A DNA stretch of 64,000 nucleotides. Origin: Anaerolineales bacterium. GTDB lineage: Bacteria; Chloroflexota; Anaerolineae; JAAEKA01. Shown in pieces: positions 36,175-45,922 of the stretch (the stretch's first letter is position 1; each line of letters starts with the position of its first letter). Below the pieces are notes generated by a model that had not been told where the DNA came from, made no database searches, and saw nothing but the letters and a program-made list of their open reading frames with translations. The stretch lies in NCBI GenBank assembly GCA_020634615.1, contig JACKBI010000012.1:124001-188000 (forward strand), in the 5' to 3' direction. The position numbers and the translations under genes are program-made.

Positions 36175-36478
36175 GCGGTCCCCGGTTTGACCTGTTAGCC
36201 CGCTTGCCAGATCCTCCCCTTTTGCTGGTAGCATCCACTACAGCCGCGATCATCACCCTCGATTGTGGCGACCGGTACAAAAGTCCTATTGACCCGGCAG
36301 GCCGTTTGGGGCTACCCTTGAATCAGCAGACCTAGTACCTGCCGGCAGCGCGCCCTGCTCAATCCTTCCTGTTCGTATGTCAGACCGTGTTCGTGATGTC
36401 ACGACGCGTGTTCTATCCACGCGACCCACGGGCCAGCGCACCGCCGCCAATCTATCCTTACTCAGGAGCAAACTAACA
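36175..36478. other. Intergenic region, no gene seen
   Basis: No convincing coding sequence is present. TTGACC at 36289-36294 followed 18 nt later by TACCCT is a weak promoter candidate for the downstream secreted protein. The in-frame extension from 36377 has no ribosome site. Confidence 0.4.
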
Positions 36479-39109
36479 ATGAACGCCTACTACAAGCTAT
36501 TGGGCGTCGCGATCGCCGTTATGATCGCACTGCTGGCTGCGCTTATACAGCCGCGCGTGGTCCAGGCGGATGCCTGCACGCCCTTCACGGCAAGCGAACT
36601 GTGTGTCAATGCACCAGCCGGCGCGCCGGGTGATCAATGCCAGCAGCTGGCAACCTATCTGGTCGAATTTCAGCAGACGGCCTGCGGGATTGGCCTGCCC
36701 GACCCTGATTATTACCCTAACTACGCGGCGATTCTGACGTACGCCAGCGGCAATCGAGGTCCAGATCTGCTGGGCCAGTGGAGCATGCAGAACATTGAGG
36801 TCGAGTTGGACCGCCTGACAGAGATGGGCGTGAACAGCGTCGGCATCAATATCGGCTATCCGCTTCTGACGCCGGCATTTCACACCTATCTGCACAGCGT
36901 CAACAGCAGTTACACCTGGACTGTGGACGATTACATCGACTTCTACGTGCAGGTGATTGCCAAAGCGCGTGCGCGCGGGTTGAAGGTCCACATTGAACAA
37001 GGTGTCATGCTGCGGGATTTTGCATCGGTAAATCCTCATCCCTATTTCGATATGATCAGGGCTCTGGAGCCAACCGCTGCCCGCCAGCGATACTGGCAGG
37101 AGATGGCGCAGGAAAGCTACCTGATCGTGACCGAGCTTGCCCCGGATTCCCTGAGTCTGGTGGGTGAGCCTGAAACGGCAAACGAGGCCATTGGCCTTAT
37201 CCAGGGCGAGCCGCTGGCAACACCGACACAATGGCGGGACTACGTCGACTATGCGATCAGCCTGTTGCCTGCGCATAGTACCAGACTGGGCGCGGGCGCG
37301 GGGGCTTGGGAAGCAGAGGAACTCATCCAGCTTTTCGCCGCCATGCCGGCGCTGGACTTCATCGATGTTCATGTCTTCCCGGCTCGCAGCCTGGCGACTG
37401 ACTATTTCACGACGGTGCTTGAGCGGGCTGATCTGGTGAACTCGATCGATCCCGGCAAGACAATCGTGCTGGGGCAGGCATGGCTCTACAAGGCTGCGGC
37501 CGACGAACTTGGTTGGGTCGGCGTCATTTCGCCGGAGGTTCTTTCGCGCGATGTCTTCAGTTACTGGCAGCCGCTGGATTCCAAGTTCATCGAGTTGTTC
37601 AGTCGTGTCTCCAGAGCCAAACAGTTCGAGACGTACATCCCCTGGGGCGCCTGGTACTTCTTCTCTTATCTGGATTACAGCCAGGCAGCCGGCATGACAC
37701 CTGCTGAGCGTAACATCGCCAACCAGGTCGCCGCGTACAACGCCATGCTCAACGGCACGATGACGGGAACCGGCAACACCTACGAGGAGATCGCGACTGC
37801 GAACAACATCCTGGTGGTCACCGGCGTCAGTCCCGATCACGGGCCGCAAACTGGCCCCGGCGCCACTCAGAATGTCACGATCAGCGGTAAGAACTTTCTC
37901 CCTGGCAGCAACACGGTGGTCAAGTTCGCTGGCGTGGCGGCCACAAACGTTGTGGTGGTCGATGCCAATACCATCACGGCCACTTCGCCGGCGGGCGTTG
38001 GCGTCGTCGGGATCACTGTCGAAAGCCCGGATGGACGCAGCCGCACCAAACCTGACGCCTACACCTACGATGTGCCTCCTGTGATCAGTCAGATCACTCC
38101 CAACAGCGGCAAGGAAACTGGCGGCACGTTCGTAAGAATCGATGGCCAGAACTTCGTCCTGGGCTCGACAAACACGGAGGTGCGGTTCGGCGGCATTCCG
38201 GCGACCCAGATCACTGTCTATGCCACGGCGATTACAGCCTATGCGCCGGCCGGCGTCGGTCTGGGAACCGTAGACGTGACGGTCACGAACCCGGATCAGC
38301 AGTCGGCAGTACGGGTAGGCGGCTACACCTTCGTGCCCCCGCCTACCGTGTTGTCGGTGTCGCCCAACACGGGTACATCCAACGGCGGGACGCTGGTAAC
38401 CATTACCGGTCGCGGCTTCTTCCCGGGAATTGCTGGAACAAGAGTCGCTATTGGCCAGCTTGAAGCCACCAACGTCAATGTGATCAGTGACACGCAGATC
38501 CGGGCTGTCACGCCCATGGGCAACGGCACGGGCAAGGTACTGGTGATGAACCCCGATTACCAGACAGGCCAGTTGCTGAACGCCTACACGTTCGTCTATC
38601 CGCCCACGATTGTTCAGGGCATTCCGACGGTTGGCCCACTGGCCGGCGGCAACACGGTCTGGCTGGGTGGCTATGGGTTCCAGCAAGGAACGACCGTCAG
38701 GTTTGGCTCGACCCCGGCAACCATCCAGTCGATCACGGCTAACCTGATTACTCTGACCGCCCCGCCCGGCAGCGGCCAGGTACAGATCAGGGTCACCAAC
38801 CCGGATGGACAACAGGGCAGCACGCCGTATACCTACAGCGCCACGCCGCCACCGGTGATCGTTCTGTTGTCACCCACTCATGGACCGGCCAGCGGCGGCA
38901 CACGGGTCTATATCTACGGCCAGAACTTCGTGCCGGGATCTACCAACACCACGGTCAAGTTCGGTACGCAGTTGGCGACGTCAAGGCAGGTGCTCACGCC
39001 AAACTGGATTCAGGCCGATGCGCCACCCGGCACAGGCAGTGTACGCGTCACCGTGACCAATCCCGATGGCCAGTCGGTCGTGTCAACGGGGTCGTATTTG
39101 TACGAGTGA
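36479..39109 (+). CDS. Secreted TIM-barrel (glycosidase-like) protein with five IPT/TIG domains
   Basis: The 876-aa protein has a signal peptide (cleaved after RVVQA, about residue 30). Residues about 75-440 resemble a clan GH-A glycosidase-like barrel: LTEMGVNSVGINIGYP, ARGLKVHIEQGV, LVGEPETAN with a candidate acid/base Glu, DFIDVHVFPAR, and KTIVLGQAWLYK where the usual nucleophile Glu appears to be Gln. From about residue 445 to the end there are five IPT/TIG beta-sandwich repeats of about 85 residues, each opening with SP(N/T/D)xG-like motifs and GGTxVxIxGxxF. It is probably a surface carbohydrate- or protein-binding protein. AGGAG precedes ATG 36479. Confidence 0.72.
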   Translation: MNAYYKLLGVAIAVMIALLAALIQPRVVQADACTPFTASELCVNAPAGAPGDQCQQLATYLVEFQQTACGIGLPDPDYYPNYAAILTYASGNRGPDLLGQWSMQNIEVELDRLTEMGVNSVGINIGYPLLTPAFHTYLHSVNSSYTWTVDDYIDFYVQVIAKARARGLKVHIEQGVMLRDFASVNPHPYFDMIRALEPTAARQRYWQEMAQESYLIVTELAPDSLSLVGEPETANEAIGLIQGEPLATPTQWRDYVDYAISLLPAHSTRLGAGAGAWEAEELIQLFAAMPALDFIDVHVFPARSLATDYFTTVLERADLVNSIDPGKTIVLGQAWLYKAAADELGWVGVISPEVLSRDVFSYWQPLDSKFIELFSRVSRAKQFETYIPWGAWYFFSYLDYSQAAGMTPAERNIANQVAAYNAMLNGTMTGTGNTYEEIATANNILVVTGVSPDHGPQTGPGATQNVTISGKNFLPGSNTVVKFAGVAATNVVVVDANTITATSPAGVGVVGITVESPDGRSRTKPDAYTYDVPPVISQITPNSGKETGGTFVRIDGQNFVLGSTNTEVRFGGIPATQITVYATAITAYAPAGVGLGTVDVTVTNPDQQSAVRVGGYTFVPPPTVLSVSPNTGTSNGGTLVTITGRGFFPGIAGTRVAIGQLEATNVNVISDTQIRAVTPMGNGTGKVLVMNPDYQTGQLLNAYTFVYPPTIVQGIPTVGPLAGGNTVWLGGYGFQQGTTVRFGSTPATIQSITANLITLTAPPGSGQVQIRVTNPDGQQGSTPYTYSATPPPVIVLLSPTHGPASGGTRVYIYGQNFVPGSTNTTVKFGTQLATSRQVLTPNWIQADAPPGTGSVRVTVTNPDGQSVVSTGSYLYE

Positions 39110-39213
39110 GGTTGGGGGCAAGAGAGTAGTGACAGACAGCTAGACATAAGGGCCGTACCGGGTTGCTTTCCATCTGTGGAATCTGCCCGGCATCGCGACA
39201 CACAGCCAGGTTG

Positions 39214-40254
39214 TCAGGAGGAGCCGTCGACAGCCTGGCTGTGTTCATTTTCTGTGGTTGGAGGGTCAACGGATACGATCGAAGCATCGCCGGTAGCTGC
39301 TGCTGCCGGGGTTTGTTGACCAAAGTTGGCTACAGGTCGCATCAGCCACCGAAACAGCGGGGTGAACCAGCCCAACACCTTGCGCACCAGCCGTCCGATT
39401 GGCGTCAGCACGAGGTCGAAGATGTCGTTCACCAGCACCATGACCCGTCCGATCAGGTGGAAAACCGGCCGGAAGATACGCTGCAAGATCGGCGAGTGTG
39501 CATATAACACAGCCAGACCAAGGATTGCCACCGACGTGGCAAACTGTATCCACTCGAAGTTGTTCTCGATGAACACCGGGTATTGATACAGGTGCAGTTG
39601 ATCCATGAGGATGTCTTCGGTGAACAAGCGCAGGCCGATGACCAGCACCAGCACGTAAGCAGCCGGCGCAAGAATCGGCTCGCGCCTGATCATCTTGGTG
39701 AAGATGCCGGCCGCGAAACGCATCGTCACAATGCCCAGCGCAACGCCGAGCATCACAACCCACAGCTCTTCCGACAACGTCACCGCGACTACCACATTGT
39801 CCAGGCTGAACGCAAGGTCGGCCAGTTCTACTGCCAGCACGACGCTCCAGAACGCCCCAACAACTGAGCGGACGGACTGTGTCGTGTCAGTGTGCTCATC
39901 CCCGCTGCCTTCGGCGTAAGCCGGCAGATGGCTGAACGCCAGCTTGATCAGATAGAGCGCACCGATCAACCGCAGCCAGAGATTCTGAATGATGAAGCTG
40001 GCGATGATCAGCATGAGCGCCCGGCCAAGATACGCGCCCAACAGGCCGACCTTCAGCGCTGCTGATTGCTGATTGCCGAAGACGCGGTCGGTGAAGCCCT
40101 GCAGGAACTTCAGTCCCTTGGGATAAGGTACCGGTTTGTCATCGGGCAACACAGACACCATCGCCCCCAGGACGGCCGCATTGTCGATTGAGAGAATGCC
40201 TTCCAGAAAGATCAACTGGATAATGATGGTAAGCAGAGACAGATCGAGGTTCAT
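39214..40254 (-). CDS. TerC-family integral membrane protein
   Basis: The 346-aa protein has about eight membrane spans. FLEGILSIDNAAVLGAMV near the N-terminus and ELADLAFSLDNVVVAVTLS in the middle carry the paired Asp-Asn motifs of the TerC family, linked to tellurium resistance and, more recently, to metal (Mn2+) export during protein secretion. ATG 40254 is chosen because it begins just before the first helix; an upstream start adds 22 hydrophilic residues. Convergent with the TIG-domain gene. Confidence 0.88.
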   Translation of the reverse strand: MNLDLSLLTIIIQLIFLEGILSIDNAAVLGAMVSVLPDDKPVPYPKGLKFLQGFTDRVFGNQQSAALKVGLLGAYLGRALMLIIASFIIQNLWLRLIGALYLIKLAFSHLPAYAEGSGDEHTDTTQSVRSVVGAFWSVVLAVELADLAFSLDNVVVAVTLSEELWVVMLGVALGIVTMRFAAGIFTKMIRREPILAPAAYVLVLVIGLRLFTEDILMDQLHLYQYPVFIENNFEWIQFATSVAILGLAVLYAHSPILQRIFRPVFHLIGRVMVLVNDIFDLVLTPIGRLVRKVLGWFTPLFRWLMRPVANFGQQTPAAAATGDASIVSVDPPTTENEHSQAVDGSS

Positions 40255-40430
40255 TTGTTTCCAGGGAGCCTGCTGATGCGGGGGATCGGCTCGGACTGTC
40301 AGATTATCCGGGGCAGGCAAAACGCGATTCTGGAGTGATTATACCAACTTCGAATCAAAACATCAAAGGGACGCTGGTGATCCGCCGGTGAAACACGCCA
40401 GTGTGACAGCCATGTGTTGTCTTTAGCGAT

Positions 40431-40460
40431 TTGTCCTCGCTTCTTGATTCGCAGTACAAT
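40431..40460 (+). promoter_or_regulatory. Promoter of the M3 peptidase gene
   Basis: TTGTCC (40431-40436), an 18-nt spacer and TACAAT (40455-40460), 54 nt before the start codon. Confidence 0.5.
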
Positions 40461-40514
40461 TGACCGGCGCAAACGACTCTACATACTCCTGGTAGAAAGA
40501 GACAAGAGACAAAG

Positions 40515-42209
40515 ATGTCTACCAATGGCAAATATCCTCATATCGACCCACTCGACTGGGACACAATCCAACCGCATGTTGACGCCCTGCTGGATGCTGA
40601 CATCGACAGCGAGGCGGTATCCGGGTGGTTGCAACGCTGGAGCGATCTGAACGCGGTGCTGCAGGAAGCAGGCGCGCGCATCTATCGCGCTGTAACTGAG
40701 AACACCGCTGACGAAGCTGCCGAGCAACGGTTCAATCGTTTCGTCGAGGTGATCATGCCCAAGGCTAGCGTTGCTGAACAGGCTCTCAAGCAAAAGCTGC
40801 TGGCGGTTGTAGATGGCGCGCCCGGGGACGACACAGCCCTGCTCATGCAGCGTTTTCGCACCGAGGTCGACATCTTCCGCGAGGAAAACGTCGCCATCGA
40901 AAGCAAGCTCGACCTGTTGGGTAACCAGTACAACAAGATCGCGGGCGGGATGACTGTCCAGTGGCAAGGTGAGGAGATCACCATTCCCCGTGCGCAAAGC
41001 TTGCTGGAAGAACCGGACCGCGACTCCCGGCAGCTGGTCTGGCAGCAAATGATGGACTGCTTCCTGACACAGCGCGGCGCGTTGAACGATCTCTATCTGG
41101 AGATGTTGCCGCTGCGGCGCGAGCTGGCCGCCAATGCAGGGTTCGCCAGCTACCGCGATCTGCGATGGCTCCAACTCAGTCGCTTCGACTATACACCTGC
41201 GGACTGCTTCACCTTCCACGATGCGATCGAGGCCGAGGTTGTGCCGGTGGCAAGCCAGATCTATCGCGATCTGCAAAGCAAGCTCGGTGTTGACAGCCTG
41301 CGCCCCTGGGACGTTTATGCCGACCCGCATGGCCAGCCGCTGCGACCGTTCAGCGATGTCGCTGATCTGGAAACCGGCGCCCAGCGCATCTTCGATCAGG
41401 TCGATCCGCAGCTGGGCAACCACTTCCGCGCGATGCGCGATGGGTACCTCGATCTGGCGTCACGGGCCAACAAGGCGCCCGGCGGTTATTGCAGCGGCTT
41501 TCCCGTCAGCGGCCACCCCTACATCTTCATGAATGCCGTCGGCACCCATGACAATCTGACCACGCTGTTGCACGAAGGCGGACACGCGTTTCATTTCATG
41601 GAGTCGCAGCGCCAACCGTTGATCTGGAACCAGGACGGGCCGATGGAGTTTTGCGAGGTGGCGTCTATGTCGATGGAACTGCTCAGCGCGCCCTATCTGG
41701 CGCGCGACAAAGGCGGCTTCTACAGCGACGCGGACGCCCGCCGCGCCTATGCCGATCAACTGCGCAAGACCGTGTTGTTCTTCCCCTATATGGCAGTGGT
41801 CGACGCCTTCCAGCACTGGGTCTATGCCGAAGCGCCCGAAGCGGTGACCGCCGCCGATATGGACCGCCGCTGGCGCGAGCTGACCGACCGCTTCATGCCC
41901 GACGTCAACTGGGACGGCCTGCAGAACGAGCAGGAAACCGGCTGGCACCGCAAGGGTCACATCTTCGAGGCGCCGTTCTATTACATCGAGTACGGTCTGG
42001 CGCAGCTTGGCGCGCTGCAGGTCTGGCGCAATGCCCTCAACGACCAGACGCAGTCGGTGGCCGCCTATCGCTCGGCCCTTGCATTGGGCTACACTCGTTC
42101 GCTACCCCAATTGTTTGCTTCCGCTGGCACCCGTTTCGCCTTTGACCGCCAGATCGTGGGCCAACTGATGGCGTTGATCCAGGAACAGTTGGCGGTTCTG
42201 GATGCATAG
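40515..42209 (+). CDS. M3-family oligoendopeptidase
   Basis: The 564-aa protein has the zinc site HEGGH (H353, E354, H357) followed by an acidic helix (MEFCEVASMSMELL) that supplies the third ligand. Its helical bowl-like layout and RRELAANAGFASYRDL and YCSGFPVSGHPYIFMN match PepF/oligoendopeptidase F. It is cytoplasmic and cleaves short peptides. No signal peptide. Monocistronic, with its own promoter and a strong hairpin at the end. Confidence 0.92.
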   Translation: MSTNGKYPHIDPLDWDTIQPHVDALLDADIDSEAVSGWLQRWSDLNAVLQEAGARIYRAVTENTADEAAEQRFNRFVEVIMPKASVAEQALKQKLLAVVDGAPGDDTALLMQRFRTEVDIFREENVAIESKLDLLGNQYNKIAGGMTVQWQGEEITIPRAQSLLEEPDRDSRQLVWQQMMDCFLTQRGALNDLYLEMLPLRRELAANAGFASYRDLRWLQLSRFDYTPADCFTFHDAIEAEVVPVASQIYRDLQSKLGVDSLRPWDVYADPHGQPLRPFSDVADLETGAQRIFDQVDPQLGNHFRAMRDGYLDLASRANKAPGGYCSGFPVSGHPYIFMNAVGTHDNLTTLLHEGGHAFHFMESQRQPLIWNQDGPMEFCEVASMSMELLSAPYLARDKGGFYSDADARRAYADQLRKTVLFFPYMAVVDAFQHWVYAEAPEAVTAADMDRRWRELTDRFMPDVNWDGLQNEQETGWHRKGHIFEAPFYYIEYGLAQLGALQVWRNALNDQTQSVAAYRSALALGYTRSLPQLFASAGTRFAFDRQIVGQLMALIQEQLAVLDA

Positions 42210-42217
42210 CGGCTGAA

Positions 42218-42265
42218 AAGTGTCAGCCACCGCCGCAGGTCATTCCGCGGCGGTGGCTGACACTT
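42218..42265 (+). terminator. Strong hairpin after the M3 peptidase gene
   Basis: A perfect 19-bp stem (42218-42236 with 42247-42265) with a 10-nt loop begins 9 nt after the stop codon. The sequence GTGTCAGCCACCGCC is typical of dispersed hairpins rather than a T-tailed terminator. Confidence 0.75.
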
Positions 42266-42278
42266 GAGACTATTCCCC

Positions 42279-43019
42279 GTGGCCCGCAAAGCGACCTCCA
42301 GAAAGCAGCCAGCGCGCGGCGCTGCCACGCGTCAACAGCAAGTGGAACGCTTTCAGCGGCGTCTGCTGTTGCTGTTGCTGGCAGTCATCGCAGTCATCGG
42401 GCTGGCCACATGGGCAGGTGGTCAACGCAGCCAGGCTGAACGCTGGCTGGGTGATTGGCTCAACATGCCAGGCGCGACCAGCGCCGCGTCAGGCCGGCGG
42501 ATCGGCATCGTGGTCGGTCACAAGGACTTCGACTCTGGGGCGATCTGTGAGGACGGGCTCAGTGAAGGCGCAACGGTGGCGAAGATCGCAGAGCGAGTCG
42601 CCGACCGGCTGCGCAGACTGGGCGCGGAGGTGGATCTATTGTCGGAATACGACGACCGGTTGAACGGCTATCAGGCTGACGCGCTGGTCTCCATCCACGC
42701 CGACTCTTGCATCGACCGCAGCGGCTACAAGGCGGCGCGCTCGGACACCAGCGTCATCCCCGATGTCGAGGATCGACTGTTGGGCTGCCTGATGCAGAGC
42801 TACAGCGAATCCACTGGTCTGGACTTCGACTCGAACAGCATCACCGTAGACATGACCGAGTACCACGCCTTCAAGCGCGTCGCATCTCAGACCCCTGCGG
42901 CCATCATTGAAGTGGGTTTTCTGGGCGGCGACGCCGGCATCATTGTGCGCCAGCCCGATCTGCCGGCCCGCGGCATCGCGAACGGGATCGTCTGTTTTTT
43001 GGAGGAACAGACCCAGTAA
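42279..43019 (+). CDS. N-acetylmuramoyl-L-alanine amidase-like protein (Amidase_3)
   Basis: The protein has about 246 aa. A basic N-terminus is followed by one membrane anchor (LLLLLLAVIAVIGLATW). The amidase domain shows IGIVVGHKDFDSGAICEDG with the first zinc His, LSEGATV with the Glu, SIHADS with the second His, and IIEVGFLGGD with the catalytic Glu. It would cleave the stem peptide from peptidoglycan outside the membrane. GTG 42279 is chosen because the TTG at 42264 lies in the preceding hairpin; no clear ribosome site is seen for either. Confidence 0.82.
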   Translation: MARKATSRKQPARGAATRQQQVERFQRRLLLLLLAVIAVIGLATWAGGQRSQAERWLGDWLNMPGATSAASGRRIGIVVGHKDFDSGAICEDGLSEGATVAKIAERVADRLRRLGAEVDLLSEYDDRLNGYQADALVSIHADSCIDRSGYKAARSDTSVIPDVEDRLLGCLMQSYSESTGLDFDSNSITVDMTEYHAFKRVASQTPAAIIEVGFLGGDAGIIVRQPDLPARGIANGIVCFLEEQTQ

Positions 43020-43062
43020 GTAAGGAAGGTTGGGGGAAAAGTACCGGGAAGCCGACGTTGCC

Positions 43063-43129
43063 CGTCATTCCCGCGAAGGCGGGAATCTACGCGTCACGAT
43101 CGTGGGTTCCCGCCTTCGCGGGAACGACG
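43063..43129. repeat. Inverted repeat CGTCATTCCCGCGAAGGCGGG (family C, copy 2)
   Basis: CGTCATTCCCGCGAAGGCGGGAA at the left pairs with TTCCCGCCTTCGCGGGAACGACG at the right. It lies between the amidase and the convergent Wzz-like gene. Confidence 0.85.
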
Positions 43130-43161
43130 CATAGGGGAAGAAACACTCGATTCACCCGGTT

Positions 43162-44409
43162 CTACCCCGGACGGGCCAGCTCCAGCAGCAGCACCACCAC
43201 CACAGCCAATAGCAGACTCACCAGCCCGGCCAGCAAAATCAGTCGTAACACCGGCGGGTTAGCCGGCGCGCTGGGCAGGAAAGCTGGCTCCACCACCTGC
43301 AGAGCGCCCACGTCGCGACTCTGCGCCTCCTTGAGACGCGCCTCGACCGCCTTGGCGCGCAGGAACTCCTGATCGCCCTGAGCGTTGGCCACCGCGCCCA
43401 CCAGTCCGTTGTATTCGCTGCTCAGGCCGATCAACTGCGTCAAGTCGGCGCTGTGCTGGCTGATCAGCGATTCGTTCTCGGCGACAACAGCCCGCAACGC
43501 AGCGGCGGCTGCCTGCTGCTCCCGCTCTGCCGACCGGTAGTCGCCTATCTGGCTGCGCAAGCCGGCAACCGTTTCCTGTAGTCGATCGATCTCCGCCAGT
43601 CCAATGGCATCCCCCTCGACGGTGTCGCTGATGACAGTCGCCAGCGTTTCCTCGACGGTTGTCAAGTCATCTTCGCTATCCGCGGCAAACTGTGTATATT
43701 GCCTGGCCAGCGCGTCAGCCTGCCGTGAATCCACCAGCGCAGCGTCGCGGCGGCTTTCCAGGTCGCGCAACACGTCCTGCACCGCGTTGATCTCACGCGG
43801 CAGGTCGCCGACATTGTGCTCCAGTTGGAACTGCAAGAGTGCGTCCTGTGCTGCGGTCACCGTCTTGGCCTGCTCAACCGCCTCGCTCTGGATGAACTGG
43901 CCGGCCGCGGCTGCCGGTCGCGCGGTCAGTTCGTTGTAATAAGCCAGCGCATTCTCGACGTGTTTGTTGAGCACATCCATGGCCTCCTGGGGCGAGCTGC
44001 CTTCGTAGGAGACGGAAACGAAATCGCCGGCCTGGGTCGTTTCGAGGCCGGCCAGCAGAGTGTCGGCGCTGATGCTGAGTCCGAGGTCGTTGATGGTGCG
44101 CCAGGCGACCAGTGAACTGCGCAGCACGTCGTTGAAGTTGGCCTGAGTGACGGCGATCTGATCGGTGGCCGCGCCGACATTCAGGCGTGTGTAGAGCGTG
44201 ACGTCTTGCGCATCCAGCGCTTGCGCTTGCATACGCAGCGACGAGCGATAGACCGGCGCGGCTGTCAGCGCAATCGCGGCGGTCACCACGACTGCGCCGA
44301 CGACGAACAGCGCGATGATCCACCAGCGCCGCCGCAATATCGCCAAAATCGAGCGTCCGCCCTGTTCGGTCGATTCAGTTGTCTCAACAGGTTGGTTTGT
44401 TTGGTCCAT
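43162..44409 (-). CDS. Wzz-like polysaccharide chain-length/copolymerase protein
   Basis: The 415-aa protein has one membrane span near residue 32 (WWIIALFVVGAVVVTAAIAL) and one at the C-terminus (VLRLILLAGLVSLLLAVVVVL), with a long extracytoplasmic domain rich in coiled coil (about 165-350) between them. This is the layout of Wzz/PCP co-polymerases, which set the chain length of surface polysaccharides. There is no attached kinase domain. It is the last gene of a three-gene unit after a methyltransferase and a flippase. Confidence 0.8.
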   Translation of the reverse strand: MDQTNQPVETTESTEQGGRSILAILRRRWWIIALFVVGAVVVTAAIALTAAPVYRSSLRMQAQALDAQDVTLYTRLNVGAATDQIAVTQANFNDVLRSSLVAWRTINDLGLSISADTLLAGLETTQAGDFVSVSYEGSSPQEAMDVLNKHVENALAYYNELTARPAAAAGQFIQSEAVEQAKTVTAAQDALLQFQLEHNVGDLPREINAVQDVLRDLESRRDAALVDSRQADALARQYTQFAADSEDDLTTVEETLATVISDTVEGDAIGLAEIDRLQETVAGLRSQIGDYRSAEREQQAAAAALRAVVAENESLISQHSADLTQLIGLSSEYNGLVGAVANAQGDQEFLRAKAVEARLKEAQSRDVGALQVVEPAFLPSAPANPPVLRLILLAGLVSLLLAVVVVLLLELARPG

Positions 44410-44422
44410 TTTTCCTTGTTCC

Positions 44423-44457
44423 GAGGAGTTCGACTCTTTCGGGAAAGTCGAACTTCT
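44423..44457. repeat. GAGGAGTTCGACTC hairpin (family D, copy 2)
   Basis: An imperfect inverted repeat between the flippase stop and the Wzz-like start, related to AGAAGTTCAACTTCT copies elsewhere. Confidence 0.7.
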
Positions 44458-45922
44458 ATGCGCGCTGCGAGCGGCTGTTTTTCAACCAGACCAGCAGCTT
44501 CGTGCCTTCCGTGCGCACCTGCTGGTCGCGCCACCACAGCAGCAATCCATAGACCGCCACCACGATCACGCCGGCGATTGCCAGCGCAGCAACGGCCCAC
44601 GTGTTCAGAGATAGTAGCACCTGTTCCGCTCCGTAGCCAATCCCGGCCGCCACCAGTGAATACACGAACAGGGGCGTCAGGAGGCGCACATAGGTCGCCG
44701 AGCGCGCTTCCACAATCTTGTTCACCATGTGCGCAGAGATGGCGAAGTCCACAATCGCCACGGCCACCGACAGCACGCAGACGCCGATCAGCCCACCCCA
44801 GCGAATGGCCGGGTAGAGCAGCGCCGTCATGGTGATCAGCCGCCAGAGCGCGATGCTGGACAGCCACTGCGGCTTGCCGCCCGACTGGAAGATGATGCCC
44901 ATGTTGGCGGCGATGGAGCGGATCAGCCCGTAGATGGCCAGGATCTGCATCGGCACGATGGCCGGCGCCCACTTGTCGGTCAGCAGCACGGTGACGAAGT
45001 CTCTGGCAAAGACAATGGTAACAATGGCGATCGGCATCGCCACCAGCGCCACCCGGTGCATGACCTCGAAATATGCGTTGCGCATGCGCGCCGCATTGGT
45101 CTGCATCTGGCTGAAGGCCGGGAAGGTGACCCGGGTCACCAGCCGCGTGATGTTGGTGGCGGGCGTGTTGGAGATGCTGTACGCCATGCCGTAGTAGCCC
45201 AACGCGGCGTCACCCAGCATTCGTCCCACGAACAGGTCATCAACGTTGGTGACGCCGAAGATCAGCACCTGGCTGGCGGCGACGTGTTTGCCGTAGCCGA
45301 ACAATTCGCGGAACAGCTTCATTTCGAACTGTAGCTTCGGCCGCCAGGGCGAGACGATAAACATGACAATCGTCGTCACCGAAGAGTTGATTAGCTCGCC
45401 GGCCACCAGCGCCCAGATGTTCCAGCCCGCCACCGCCAGCAGCACCGCGCACAGGTTGCCAACCAGCGAACCGACGAACTCCGGGATCACCTTCTTGCGA
45501 AAGTCCAGCTCCTTGAACAGCAGCGTGTATGGCACGCGGCTGACGCTGCTGATGACGATTGTCAACGCCAGCACCCGCAACACCGGCGTGACATCCGGGT
45601 TGCGAAAGAACTGGGCTACCAGCGGCGCCAGGATGAACGCCGCCAGATAGAGCATCACGCTGCTGGCGATCACCGTCCAGTGAGCCGTGTTCGCGGCCGC
45701 ATCCACGTCGGACTGGCGGTAGATCAGCGCTGAACTAAAGCCAAGCTCCTGAAGGAACACCAGCGAGTTAATGGCCAGCATCGCGATGGCCAGCAGCCCG
45801 AAAAACTCCGGCGCCAGCAGCCGAGCCAGCACCAGACTGACCAGGAAGCCGACGCCGCGGTTCACCAGCATCGCGCCGCCTTCCCAGAAGACGCCGCGCG
45901 ACACCTTGCCGCGCAGCGTCAC
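44456..45922 (-). CDS. Oligosaccharide flippase (Wzx-like, MOP superfamily)
   Basis: The 488-aa protein has about fourteen hydrophobic segments. The start GVFWEGGAMLVNRGVGFLVS and the long run LLAPEFFGLLAIAMLAIN are typical of polysaccharide-transport flippases that turn lipid-linked sugar units across the membrane. The start is GTG, overlapping the methyltransferase stop (GTGA). The end touches a family D repeat. Confidence 0.88.
   Translation of the reverse strand: MTLRGKVSRGVFWEGGAMLVNRGVGFLVSLVLARLLAPEFFGLLAIAMLAINSLVFLQELGFSSALIYRQSDVDAAANTAHWTVIASSVMLYLAAFILAPLVAQFFRNPDVTPVLRVLALTIVISSVSRVPYTLLFKELDFRKKVIPEFVGSLVGNLCAVLLAVAGWNIWALVAGELINSSVTTIVMFIVSPWRPKLQFEMKLFRELFGYGKHVAASQVLIFGVTNVDDLFVGRMLGDAALGYYGMAYSISNTPATNITRLVTRVTFPAFSQMQTNAARMRNAYFEVMHRVALVAMPIAIVTIVFARDFVTVLLTDKWAPAIVPMQILAIYGLIRSIAANMGIIFQSGGKPQWLSSIALWRLITMTALLYPAIRWGGLIGVCVLSVAVAIVDFAISAHMVNKIVEARSATYVRLLTPLFVYSLVAAGIGYGAEQVLLSLNTWAVAALAIAGVIVVAVYGLLLWWRDQQVRTEGTKLLVWLKNSRSQRA

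Noticed and set aside
36497..38812. 771-codon minus-strand frame opposite the TIG-domain gene
   Set aside because: Shadow frame in high-GC DNA; the plus strand has a signal peptide and five clear TIG repeats.
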